Assembly (NCBI RefSeq): GCF_014841135.1
Contig: NZ_JACYTN010000007.1
Location: 1-64,000, forward strand
Origin: Paenibacillus arenosi
Lineage (GTDB): Bacteria > Bacillota > Bacilli > Paenibacillales > Paenibacillaceae
DNA: 64,000 nt
Reading direction: 5' to 3'
Shown: positions 29,761 through 37,803 of the stretch, in pieces
Layout: each line of letters begins with the position of its first letter
Position numbering within the stretch: position 1 is the first letter of the stretch
Program-made: the position numbers and the translations under genes
Notes under the pieces: generated by a model
Seen by the model: only the letters and a program-made list of their open reading frames with translations
What the model was told of the DNA's origin: nothing
Database searches by the model: none

Positions 29761-29793
29761 CCCTTGCTTACGAGCAAGGGTTTATTTATTTTA
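29761..29793 (+). terminator. Terminator after the U32 pair
   Basis: An 8-bp stem CCCTTGCT / AGCAAGGG (29761-29768 with 29773-29780) has a TACG tetraloop and then TTTATTTATTTT. Confidence 0.93.
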
Positions 29794-29960
29794 TAGGTAA
29801 GAACCGACTGTTTGCTGTTAATTCGGAATAAATGGACATCATTTTTTAAAAAGCTCGACGAATCATGAAGGATTTACCAAGCTGGACAACGAACTACATA
29901 CGACATGTGACTTAATACCTAGATTTACCTATCTGCTTAGGAAGAGGAAGGGGTATAGCG

Positions 29961-32075
29961 ATGCGCTTGAAACGAGAAAAAGATACGAGTCCGTCGTTAA
30001 TCATGCAGAATAAGGGGGATATTCTGAAATTGAAAGCGCTTAGCTCTGTTGGGGTAAAGTTGTTCATCATCTTTTTAGTAAGTGTAACGCTGCTCGTGGT
30101 GAGTATTGGCTTATTTTCTTACGATCGTTCGAGAACGATTGTAGAAGAACAGTTGTCGCTGTCGCAACAGCAAACGTTGATTCAAGCAGGGGAAAAGCTT
30201 GATTTATTGTTTAACAACAGCGTAAAGCTGTCTAATCAGGTACTCTTTGATAAGCAATTGCATACGAACTTGTCGAATGTGTACCGTGGGGATAAAAGCA
30301 ATTCGTTTGAGTTATTTGAACAAACGCAGCAAATTGAATCTGAGCTGAAAGGTTATGTATTTGGGAATAATACGTTGTTTTCGATGTTCTTTATTCCATT
30401 GGAGAATAACGGCACTCCTATATTTACATCAGGAACACCTTCGGATGCTTTATCTACGGCTAGGGAGAAGGAATGGTTCAAAGAAACCGTCAATAAGAAG
30501 GGCCAGCCGGTGTGGATTGCGTCAAGTGCCAAAGGAGTTGCTGATCAAAGTCCCAAGCCCATATTCTCGATGGCTCGACTTGTTAAAGATCTAAAAACGA
30601 ATGAACCTCAGTTCGTTATGGTAATGGAAATATACGTGCAATCGCTGGCTGATCATTTGAAGTGGGATCAAAGTCAAGGTGGATTTATCCAAATTGTAGA
30701 TACAAAGGGAAAGCTTATTCTCGATAATGACCTAAGCAAGTTGGGTCAGGCTCCTTCCATTGAGCTAACGCCGCAAGCTCAGGCGACTTCAGGTAAGCAG
30801 ATTGTTGACAGTGCCGAGCATGGGGAATTGTTAGGCTCTTACTTTGTTTCACGTGAGACAGGGTGGATATTGAACGGATTTACACCCGTGCAATCGATTG
30901 TGAAAGAGACGAATTCGATTCGCAATGTTACGTGGATCTCGGTTGGGCTCGGAATCATAGTAGCGGCTTTATTGGGATATTACGTGATGAGAATGGTTGG
31001 TAAGCCGCTCAAGCGCTTGCGTGATCTTATGATGGAAGGTGCTGAGGGTAAGCTCGGTCTTCATATGGAGCATCGCTCCAATGATGAGATCGGACAGCTA
31101 AGCACAAGCTTCAACACGATGATGGAGCGAATAAAGGATCTTGTACAACGGACCGATGAGTCTGCTCAAGCTGTTCTGTTTACTGCCGGACAGTTAGGAG
31201 AAGCCTCGCGTAGTACTGCATCTTCTGCCAAGGAAATTGCGCTGGCTACTGAGGAAATTGCAAAAGGAGCGGCTAGTCTAGCTGTGGAAGCTGAACGCAG
31301 CAATGATTGCAGTGAACAAACGACGAATAAAATGCAGCAAGTCGTTGAAATGAACGTAGATATGTTCCATGCAGCGACCGAAGTGCAGCAACAGAGCCAG
31401 CGGGGTACTAGCTATATGAATGAACTGAGTACAAAAACCGCTGCAACTGAGCATATTGTTCGTTCCTTGGTGGCGAAGGTTGATGCACTGAAAGATAGTA
31501 CGCAATCGGTTCGTCAAATTCTTGATTTGCTCAATCAGATGACGAAACAGACGAATATTTTATCGCTTAATGCAGCGATTGAGGCTGCGCGAGCTGGTGC
31601 AGCAGGAAAGGGCTTTATGGTCGTAGCGGACGAGATTCGGGGTCTAGCGGATCAATCCAAGCAATCCATTGAGGTCGTAGGTCAAATTACAGCAAGTATT
31701 CAGCGTGAAGTGGATGAGACGGTAACGATGTTAGGAGAAGCTTACCCGATATTCCGTGAGCAGCTTGGGGCAGTGAAGGAAGCCGATATGATATTCCATG
31801 GGGTAGAATCGCAAATGGTTGCCCTATTTGAAAAGCTTGATTCAGCAACTTCAGCAGTCAATGAATTGGATCAATCTCAGCGGATTATGACGGAGGCGAT
31901 GTCTAATGTCAGTGCGGTTGCAGAACAGTCTTCAGCCACGTCTGAGGAAGTAGCTTCGCTCAGCAATGAACAGATGCTGGTATCCAATCGATTGGTGGAG
32001 CTTTCAAATGAGCTGGAGCAAGTATCTAATGATTTACAAGATAGACTGAAGCAGTTCAGTATCGTTGAGCAGTAA
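29961..32075 (+). CDS. Methyl-accepting chemotaxis protein with periplasmic-facing Cache sensor
   Basis: Membrane chemoreceptor of 704 residues: TM1 about 32-54, an extracellular Cache-type sensor about 55-315 (SMARLVKDLKTNEPQFVMVM is typical of dCache), TM2 about 322-344, HAMP about 345-400, and the signalling domain to the end. The hairpin tip is NILSLNAAIEAARAGAAGKG. An N-terminal cytoplasmic stretch of about 30 residues precedes TM1. GGAAGGGG precedes ATG 29961. No che genes are near, so it is an orphan receptor, ligand unknown. Confidence 0.93.
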   Translation: MRLKREKDTSPSLIMQNKGDILKLKALSSVGVKLFIIFLVSVTLLVVSIGLFSYDRSRTIVEEQLSLSQQQTLIQAGEKLDLLFNNSVKLSNQVLFDKQLHTNLSNVYRGDKSNSFELFEQTQQIESELKGYVFGNNTLFSMFFIPLENNGTPIFTSGTPSDALSTAREKEWFKETVNKKGQPVWIASSAKGVADQSPKPIFSMARLVKDLKTNEPQFVMVMEIYVQSLADHLKWDQSQGGFIQIVDTKGKLILDNDLSKLGQAPSIELTPQAQATSGKQIVDSAEHGELLGSYFVSRETGWILNGFTPVQSIVKETNSIRNVTWISVGLGIIVAALLGYYVMRMVGKPLKRLRDLMMEGAEGKLGLHMEHRSNDEIGQLSTSFNTMMERIKDLVQRTDESAQAVLFTAGQLGEASRSTASSAKEIALATEEIAKGAASLAVEAERSNDCSEQTTNKMQQVVEMNVDMFHAATEVQQQSQRGTSYMNELSTKTAATEHIVRSLVAKVDALKDSTQSVRQILDLLNQMTKQTNILSLNAAIEAARAGAAGKGFMVVADEIRGLADQSKQSIEVVGQITASIQREVDETVTMLGEAYPIFREQLGAVKEADMIFHGVESQMVALFEKLDSATSAVNELDQSQRIMTEAMSNVSAVAEQSSATSEEVASLSNEQMLVSNRLVELSNELEQVSNDLQDRLKQFSIVEQ

Positions 32076-32114
32076 ATTGCTACATTTTGTACCAGTTGCA
32101 AATATCGAACGTAT

Positions 32115-32170
32115 AGAGACTGTCCAAAGCCATGGAGAAATGGCAGTTGGGCGGTCTCTTTCTTTATTGG
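32115..32170 (+). terminator. Terminator after the first chemoreceptor gene
   Basis: AGAGAC (32115-32120) pairs with GTCTCT (32154-32159), extended by inner pairing (AGCCAT / ATGGC), and is followed by a T-rich TTCTTTATT. Confidence 0.75.
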
Positions 32171-32352
32171 AGTGCTTTGCAGCAGTGATAATAGTAATAA
32201 GTATGGGGTACTATCGTTTGAGATGTATTTTTCTAAGAAATAATAATGACTAATGAACAAAATAGCGAGAAGTTGCTTCCATGTGGATAGCGGGGATTGG
32301 CGGTACTAGGTAACTTGCGAAAAAGCATGGACAGAATGGAACGGATGGTTGT

Positions 32353-34215
32353 ATGAATAAACGTACAGAAATGGAGTCGTATAAAGAAAGATGGAGCCGT
32401 ATTCAAATAGCGGGACTCATACTTAGTTGTATTTTGCTACTGTATGGTGTTCGATTAGCTTATCTTCAGCTATTTGGAGGAAAGATGGATAGTCGTGAAC
32501 GCTCTGTTGTGAGTCGTTCCATTGTTCAACGGGAAAAAGGTATCGTACTTGATGATGGCCGTGGTCGAATTGTAGACAGCAAAGGACGAGTGTTGACGGG
32601 GAAACATGCAGATGTACTTGTACTCTTTCCTGTTAATCATCAATCACTTGATCGTAACGCAATCCGGATGATATCTGTGTGGCTGAATATGAAGGAAGAG
32701 AAGCTTGTTGAACAATGGACACAGGCAAAAGAGCCGTTTGTGGCAAGTATCAGGAACTCGAACAAAGTAGGTAGTGAATTAAAGAAGATAGAAACACCAT
32801 TATTGTTGAGTGCGTCACAAATAAAAGATGTACAGCTGCAAAAATGGAATGGTGTTCGAATTCTCCCTTATGCGCAGCCTTATCCGTATCGAACAGAGAC
32901 TCCGCATTGGATCGGCTATACGAGCCTGCTGTCTTCGGAAGAGCATGTAAATTCAGTAGAAAATGATTCAGCTATGAGAACAGGAGCCGCCGGCTTGGAG
33001 CAGTCATTCCAACCGTTATTGAAAAGCATTGGTTCCCACACCTATTTACACTATACAGATGCTTTGCAAACCCCTTTGAAAGGGCTTGATGTTCGAGTGA
33101 GCCGTCCGCATAATCCATATTATCCGCTAATGCTGCATACGACGGCTGATATGAAACTTCATATGGCGATCGATGGGGTTATGCGTGAAAAAGGAATCCA
33201 TCGTGGCGCGGTAGTTGTATTGGATGTACAGACACGCGATATTGTAGCGATGGTCTCTTTGCCGCGGTACGATCCACAGCATATTGAACCGAAGCACACG
33301 GACTGGAATAATCAAGCGGTAACTGCGCTTCCTCCAGGTTCTGTATTTAAGCTTGTTACCGCCGCCGCTGCTATAGAAACGGGAAAGGTATCCCCGAAAG
33401 AGAAGTTTCTATGTACAGGACAATATGGGCGGTATGGTTTATCTTGTTGGCATAAAGAGGGACATGGTGAATTAACACTGGAGCAGGCTTTTGAACAATC
33501 ATGTAATGTCGTATTTGCTCAGTTAGGGGAACGACTCAGCGCAGTGCAGATTCAGCAGTATGCTGACAAGCTTGGTTTTACAGGAAAGGCTGGATTAATA
33601 TCTTCCGATGGGCTAGGTCATAAGGCGCTTGCGCATGCTCCGCAGGAGCAGGAGGGGCGTGTGTTCAGTTATACAAATGGTGATGAACAGCGTACTGGAG
33701 CTGGAACTATAGATGGTGGTGTACGGGCGCAAAGTGCTATCGGGCAGCGTGATGTGAGAGTTACTCCGCTTGCAGCAGCGAACGCAATCGTTACCCTGCT
33801 TCATCATGGTCGAACAGGCCATCCCCGTCTTGTGGCCAAAGCAACGGATGCCAGAGGACACACGATAATGGAATTTAAGACGGAAGTGAAAGGTGAGCAG
33901 CAATTGCTACCTAGAACGACGAGGTTATTGCAGCAATGGATGAGGGGAACTATTGAAGAAGGGACTGGCCAACAATTGCGCCACCGATTGTGGAAACTAG
34001 CGGGGAAGAGCGGCACCGCTCAAAGCGAAGCCTACGGTACGAATAAGCTGCATAGCTGGTTTGTTGGATATGGTCCGACACAGAAGCCTCGTTATGCGGT
34101 TGCGGTTGTGTCGGAAAATGAAATCAGTAAAGCCTCACAACCTCATATTGCAACATCGGTATTTGGCGAAGTGATGGATTTGCTTGCTGCTTATGAGAAA
34201 GCAGAACAACAGTGA
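32353..34215 (+). CDS. Class B penicillin-binding protein (transpeptidase), PbpI/PBP4b-like
   Basis: Membrane-anchored D,D-transpeptidase of 620 residues. One N-terminal helix (about 17-38) is followed by a PBP dimerisation region. The transpeptidase domain has all three motifs: Ser330-V-F-Lys333, Ser383-C-Asn385 and Lys552-S-G-T555. B. subtilis pbpI (yrrR) lies in the same neighbourhood, downstream of the yrrMNO genes, so orthology is likely though not certain. The family includes SpoVD and PBP2-type proteins, but no PASTA domains are present here. The terminator starts at its stop codon. Confidence 0.9.
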   Translation: MNKRTEMESYKERWSRIQIAGLILSCILLLYGVRLAYLQLFGGKMDSRERSVVSRSIVQREKGIVLDDGRGRIVDSKGRVLTGKHADVLVLFPVNHQSLDRNAIRMISVWLNMKEEKLVEQWTQAKEPFVASIRNSNKVGSELKKIETPLLLSASQIKDVQLQKWNGVRILPYAQPYPYRTETPHWIGYTSLLSSEEHVNSVENDSAMRTGAAGLEQSFQPLLKSIGSHTYLHYTDALQTPLKGLDVRVSRPHNPYYPLMLHTTADMKLHMAIDGVMREKGIHRGAVVVLDVQTRDIVAMVSLPRYDPQHIEPKHTDWNNQAVTALPPGSVFKLVTAAAAIETGKVSPKEKFLCTGQYGRYGLSCWHKEGHGELTLEQAFEQSCNVVFAQLGERLSAVQIQQYADKLGFTGKAGLISSDGLGHKALAHAPQEQEGRVFSYTNGDEQRTGAGTIDGGVRAQSAIGQRDVRVTPLAAANAIVTLLHHGRTGHPRLVAKATDARGHTIMEFKTEVKGEQQLLPRTTRLLQQWMRGTIEEGTGQQLRHRLWKLAGKSGTAQSEAYGTNKLHSWFVGYGPTQKPRYAVAVVSENEISKASQPHIATSVFGEVMDLLAAYEKAEQQ

Positions 34216-34246
34216 AGGCGTCTCCTATAAGGGGCGTCTTTTTTTG
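34215..34246 (+). terminator. Terminator after the PBP gene
   Basis: AAGGCGTCTCC (34215-34225) pairs with GGGGCGTCTT (34231-34240) using a few G-U pairs, followed by TTTTTTT. Confidence 0.8.
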
Positions 34247-34266
34247 AGATGACATAAAGGAGGGAT

Positions 34267-34458
34267 ATTATAACTAAGATAAGGGCTGGTGAACGAGTAG
34301 CAATGTTAAAGGCAGGGAGCTTGTTGCCGGTTTATATTTGGAGACAAGCCAAGCATAGTTTTATGAAAAATAATGAATTAATCGATACGGCAGGAACACT
34401 TACAGAAGTTATGGTAGCTGCCAAGTCAATAAATAAGGAACCCCTGTATTTTCTATAA
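34267..34458 (+). CDS. Doubtful small ORF behind a strong ribosome site, unusual start
   Basis: A near-perfect AAAGGAGGG (34256-34264) is followed, at start-codon distance, by ATT (34267) and ATA (34270) in a frame that stays open to TAA 34456-34458. The first ATG in that frame is at 34303, 38 nt from the ribosome site. From ATT it would be 63 residues, from ATG 51 (MLKAGSLLPVYIWRQAKHSF at its start). The stop lies in the loop of the hairpin that terminates the convergent gene. I recognise no family. It may be a decayed gene remnant, or a real short protein using a rare start, as infC does. Confidence 0.25.
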   Translation: MITKIRAGERVAMLKAGSLLPVYIWRQAKHSFMKNNELIDTAGTLTEVMVAAKSINKEPLYFL

Positions 34459-34469
34459 TACAGGGGTTC
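34438..34469 (-). terminator. Terminator of the convergent AI-2E gene
   Basis: A 13-bp perfect stem (34438-34450 with 34457-34469; GAACCCCTGTATT on one arm) has a 6-nt loop. On the minus strand it is followed by the T-rich CTTATTTATT, fitting the end of the gene at 34576-35751; on the plus strand no T-run follows. Confidence 0.75.
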
Positions 34470-34575
34470 TCGATACTTTGAACTGCACATCTGTGTGGTT
34501 CTTTTTAGTTATACGATGGTACAAGCGAAGCCATACAAACTTGCTGTTATTCAACCTGCAGCAGTAATCTATTCC

Positions 34576-35751
34576 TTATGCTTTATAATGCTCATCTGCT
34601 GCTGCATTTGTATGACTTGGAGTGCTCGATTCGGCATCAGGCTCCGTGCTCGGTACGAGAGGATTCGAATCGAATTCATCGACAGGCATACGAATCCACC
34701 GTTGGAAATACCCTTGATCGTATAGGGCTTTGAGCAAGATGAGTAGAATCGGTGCTAGAATCAATCCCGCAATACCAAACAGGGACAACGAAATGATCAT
34801 GAACGATAGCATGGTGAACGCAGATACACCCAATGTATTGCCTGTAATCTTAGGTTCAAGGAATTGGCGAGTAGCCATGGTGACTGCCAGAACTACCGTT
34901 AGCCATATTGCCATTGTCGTATTGCCGACAATAAACATATAAATAATCCATGGAATAAAGATAACAGGTACGCCTAGCAATGGCAAAATATCAAATAATG
35001 CGGATAACAAGGCGATTGTAAATGCGTGTCCAACGTCCAATATTGTTAATGAAATGAAAATGAGTGAAAATGTAATCGATATTAGTTTGAGCTGTGCTTT
35101 GAGATAAGCTCCGATACCGCGGAATACATTTTCTTTTAGGAACACGAATACATTTTTGAATGTTCTAGGCGTTTTTTCTTGCGTAATTTTTCTCCAAGAT
35201 TCGATTTCGGTGCTCAGGAAGTAAGCAAGCACGACGGCGATTCCAAAATTCATCACAAAGGTAGAGAAGGAAGCGACGTTGGTTACAAGCCAATTCAGGA
35301 AGCTTGTCATCCAATGTGCTGCTTTGGAAGCGAAGTCTTGGAAATACGTATTCATTTTAGCTGCTACGTCTCCGGGCAGATCTTGATATTTGTCTTGCAA
35401 AAATGATGAAATCTGGCCAATTTGTTTGACAATTGCTTCTTGATGAGCAGGGATTGAACTGACGATATCCCCAACTTGCTGCGTGAAGATGATTCCTGCT
35501 GCAATGAGCGAACCAAGAATGACAAGCACGAACAGCATGACAGATAGTGCGGAGGCGATAGATTTCGGTATTCCTCTGCGTGATAATTTACGAGCAAGCG
35601 GCTCAATGATCCAGAAAATAATAAGCGCTAAAAATATTGGTGCCGCAATCGCGTATAATCGACTGAATGCAAACATAATTAAATAGACAGTTAGAACAAC
35701 TAGGGCAATATCAAAAACGGTCTTCCAATATTTACGGTAAAATGCCAACAT
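34576..35751 (-). CDS. AI-2E family permease (second copy in the window)
   Basis: Polytopic membrane protein of 391 residues, AI-2E/UPF0118 family. The conserved ALLSALFDILPLLGVPVIF segment lies around residue 245, and a hydrophilic, Ser/Asp/Glu-rich tail covers the last 25 residues. It is quite different from the permease at 17864-18934. On the minus strand AAGGAGGAG precedes the start by about 12 nt. It is related to YtvI-like sporulation membrane proteins in size, but the sequence does not allow that name with confidence. It is transcribed against the PBP gene and away from the deacetylase gene. Confidence 0.85.
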   Translation of the reverse strand: MLAFYRKYWKTVFDIALVVLTVYLIMFAFSRLYAIAAPIFLALIIFWIIEPLARKLSRRGIPKSIASALSVMLFVLVILGSLIAAGIIFTQQVGDIVSSIPAHQEAIVKQIGQISSFLQDKYQDLPGDVAAKMNTYFQDFASKAAHWMTSFLNWLVTNVASFSTFVMNFGIAVVLAYFLSTEIESWRKITQEKTPRTFKNVFVFLKENVFRGIGAYLKAQLKLISITFSLIFISLTILDVGHAFTIALLSALFDILPLLGVPVIFIPWIIYMFIVGNTTMAIWLTVVLAVTMATRQFLEPKITGNTLGVSAFTMLSFMIISLSLFGIAGLILAPILLILLKALYDQGYFQRWIRMPVDEFDSNPLVPSTEPDAESSTPSHTNAAADEHYKA

Positions 35752-35938
35752 GGCTGGATATGTCTCCTCCTTAAATATTTACTTGTAATATTGCTTACAG
35801 TCCCATCTAAGAACAGGTCTTGCTACTGTTGATTCTATGTACTCATTCTACACGAAAATGAAATCATCTGCCTATTTTTTTACTGATATGATACAATGAA
35901 TGGAAGCCATAATGACATGTAGAAACGGGGAAACACGA

Positions 35939-37312
35939 ATGATAGAATTCATATTATTGTGGTCTTTTTATATCTTAACGTTTTACGCATTTATTCCAGG
36001 TGTTATCAGTCGTCTTTTTGGATTTAGAGTGTTCAAGAAAGGGAAATCAGAGAGGGACCTTGCTCTAACGTTCGATGATGGGCCTCACCCTGAATATACC
36101 GCTCAACTTCTTGATTTATTGAAAACATATAATGCTAAAGCTACTTTTTTCGTTCTAGGCATTCAAGCTGAGAAATGCCCAGAGCTGTTAAAGCGCATGC
36201 ATGATGAAGGTCACCTCATAGGCATTCATAATTATGTTCATAAGACTAACTGGTTTATGCGTCCCAAAACAGTAAGGCAGCATATAGAAAAGACATCTAA
36301 CATTATCGAGTCGATAACAGGCAAACGCCCCATTTATTATCGACCTCCTTGGGGGATTGTAAATTTATTTGATTTCAACCGATTAGGCCATATCCAAATT
36401 ATACTTTGGTCAGCCATGTTCAACGATTGGCGCAAGAAGGTTGGAGCGGATCGCTTATACAAGCGCATGTCCAAATGCTGTCGCGGCGGAGAAGTACTGC
36501 TGCTGCATGACTGTGGGTTAACACTTGGAGCAGATGCAGATGCGCCAGCAAATATGATCATTGCGTTGGAGCGATTCCTTCAGGATGCGAAGCAAAAAGA
36601 TTTGCGTTGTGTGCGTGTAGATGAATTAATTCGCGCTACAGATGCTAATAAAGTTCGCAATCCATCCTGGTTAAAGCGCATCGTCGTGAACGCATGGCTT
36701 GGTTATGAGCGAGTATTTCATATGTTGTTCGGCATGAAAACAACGAATCCGGAGCAGCCGATCTTCCACTTTAGAATGCGTCCATATCATGGAGAGCCAG
36801 TAACGATGGATGATGGAACTATTCTGAAGCAGGACGATAAAGTGTTGGAGATTCATTTTGACAATCGCAGATTGTATGAGATCGGAACACGATCTCGCAA
36901 TATGATGCAAATCGCCATTCACATGATACGAGATGTAGAGCGCACATTGCCAGAGCTGGCAGACTACGTTCAATCCCATCCAGAGGTGAATGCAGAGTTC
37001 AAAGCACTCTACGGTGTCAGCATGATTAATAGAGGCCCAGAGCAGTTTGGGTTTATGGTTAAGGATTTACCTAAAAGCTTATTCGCATGGGCAAGTAAGC
37101 ATTATTTGAGACTTATTATGCGTATTATTCATCCTTCTGGCAGTAACCGAGTCCGCAACCATACCGAACAGCTTGTTCCAAAGCTTATCATTATGTCACG
37201 TCATACACTTCTTTCAAAGTATGGAAAATCATTTGTATATGAAGCGAATATGCAGGAGCAAACGCTTCTTAGTTCAGAGCATACGGTTAAGAAAGCACCT
37301 AGTGCTACTTAG
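35939..37312 (+). CDS. Polysaccharide deacetylase (NodB) with extra C-terminal domain
   Basis: Membrane-associated carbohydrate esterase family 4 protein of 457 residues. An N-terminal hydrophobic segment (about 1-24) is followed by a NodB domain with all five motifs: TFDDGP (44-49), H97-x3-H101, RPPWG (135-139), LWSAMFNDW (156-164) and LLHD (188-191). It probably removes acetyl groups from a wall polymer. A C-terminal region of about 230 residues (LGYERVFHMLFGM, DDKVLEIHFDNRRLYEIG) is not part of NodB; it resembles the YkoP-type domain but I am not certain. I start at ATG 35939 because a TATGATACAAT -10 region (35887-35897) puts transcription downstream of the in-frame ATG 35900. Confidence 0.88.
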   Translation: MIEFILLWSFYILTFYAFIPGVISRLFGFRVFKKGKSERDLALTFDDGPHPEYTAQLLDLLKTYNAKATFFVLGIQAEKCPELLKRMHDEGHLIGIHNYVHKTNWFMRPKTVRQHIEKTSNIIESITGKRPIYYRPPWGIVNLFDFNRLGHIQIILWSAMFNDWRKKVGADRLYKRMSKCCRGGEVLLLHDCGLTLGADADAPANMIIALERFLQDAKQKDLRCVRVDELIRATDANKVRNPSWLKRIVVNAWLGYERVFHMLFGMKTTNPEQPIFHFRMRPYHGEPVTMDDGTILKQDDKVLEIHFDNRRLYEIGTRSRNMMQIAIHMIRDVERTLPELADYVQSHPEVNAEFKALYGVSMINRGPEQFGFMVKDLPKSLFAWASKHYLRLIMRIIHPSGSNRVRNHTEQLVPKLIIMSRHTLLSKYGKSFVYEANMQEQTLLSSEHTVKKAPSAT

Positions 37313-37338
37313 TAAAATAGGATATTTTTTCTATCGTC

Positions 37339-37378
37339 AAACCTTGGGTTTCTAGCATTTAGAACCCAAGGTTTTTTT
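37339..37378 (+). terminator. Terminator after the deacetylase gene
   Basis: A 12-bp stem AAACCTTGGGTT / AACCCAAGGTTT (37339-37350 with 37363-37374) runs into seven T's. Confidence 0.93.
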
Positions 37379-37603
37379 ATGTAAATACAATATGCAAAAA
37401 GTATGCAAACTTTATGTAAATAGAAAAATGCACTTTCAAAGAGGACAGGGGAATAATGATGTCTCTCCATAATGGACAAATGTCCATTTGATTTACTTTC
37501 ATTAATAACATTACATATTTTTAACATTGAATGGCTGTGAGATCGATAAAAAAATGTTATCAAAAAGTGGTGCTAGAATTGCAAAATAAAGCTTACATGG
37601 GGA
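37379..37603 (+). other. Gene-free AT-rich region upstream of the opp promoter
   Basis: No gene is seen. It contains an interrupted palindrome AATGGACA-AA-TGTCCATT (37471-37488), a possible operator, 116 bp upstream of the -35 of the opp promoter. Otherwise it is AT-rich with no clear signal. Confidence 0.4.
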
Positions 37604-37632
37604 TTTACAAAAGCCTAATTATCAAGTAGTAT
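37604..37632 (+). promoter_or_regulatory. Candidate promoter of the opp operon
   Basis: TTTACA (37604-37609) and TAGTAT (37627-37632) are 17 bp apart. Transcription would begin near 37639, directly ahead of the folded leader. Confidence 0.5.
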
Positions 37633-37638
37633 TATGAA

Positions 37639-37803
37639 AAATATTCGTTTCCTGCTTATGGAACTAGGGTTCCGATACGATTTGACCGATGTTCGAAACC
37701 GTAGTGGGAGAGGCAGAAAACGGCAGATTCTATAATTCTATTAGGTTATAGATATGCAATTCGATGATTATTTATTATTTATATCGATTAGGGGGATAAG
37801 GTC
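37639..37803 (+). ncRNA. Structured 5' leader of the opp operon (possible riboswitch, class unknown)
   Basis: The leader folds by hand into a three-way junction. P1 is CGTTT-C-CTGC (37646-37655) with GCAG-A-AAACG (37713-37722), one internal mismatch. P2 is GGAAC/GTTCC (37660-37664 with 37669-37673) with loop TAGG. P3 is TACG-A-TTT / AAA-C-CGTA (37676-37683 with 37696-37703), one mismatch. The 3' joining strand is purine-rich, GTGGGAGA (37704-37711). Downstream are two weak AT-rich hairpins and the ribosome site AGGGGG; no terminator is seen, so any switch would act on translation. It contains CTAGGGTTCCG, reminiscent of ykkC RNAs, but the required ACTGGTCCGAGAG partner is absent. Confidence 0.45.

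Noticed and set aside
37621-37722. Assigning the opp leader to guanidine-I, PRPP or ppGpp (ykkC) riboswitches
   Set aside because: CTAGGGTTCCG is shared, but ACTGGTCCGAGAG is missing and the surrounding helices differ, so I leave the class open.
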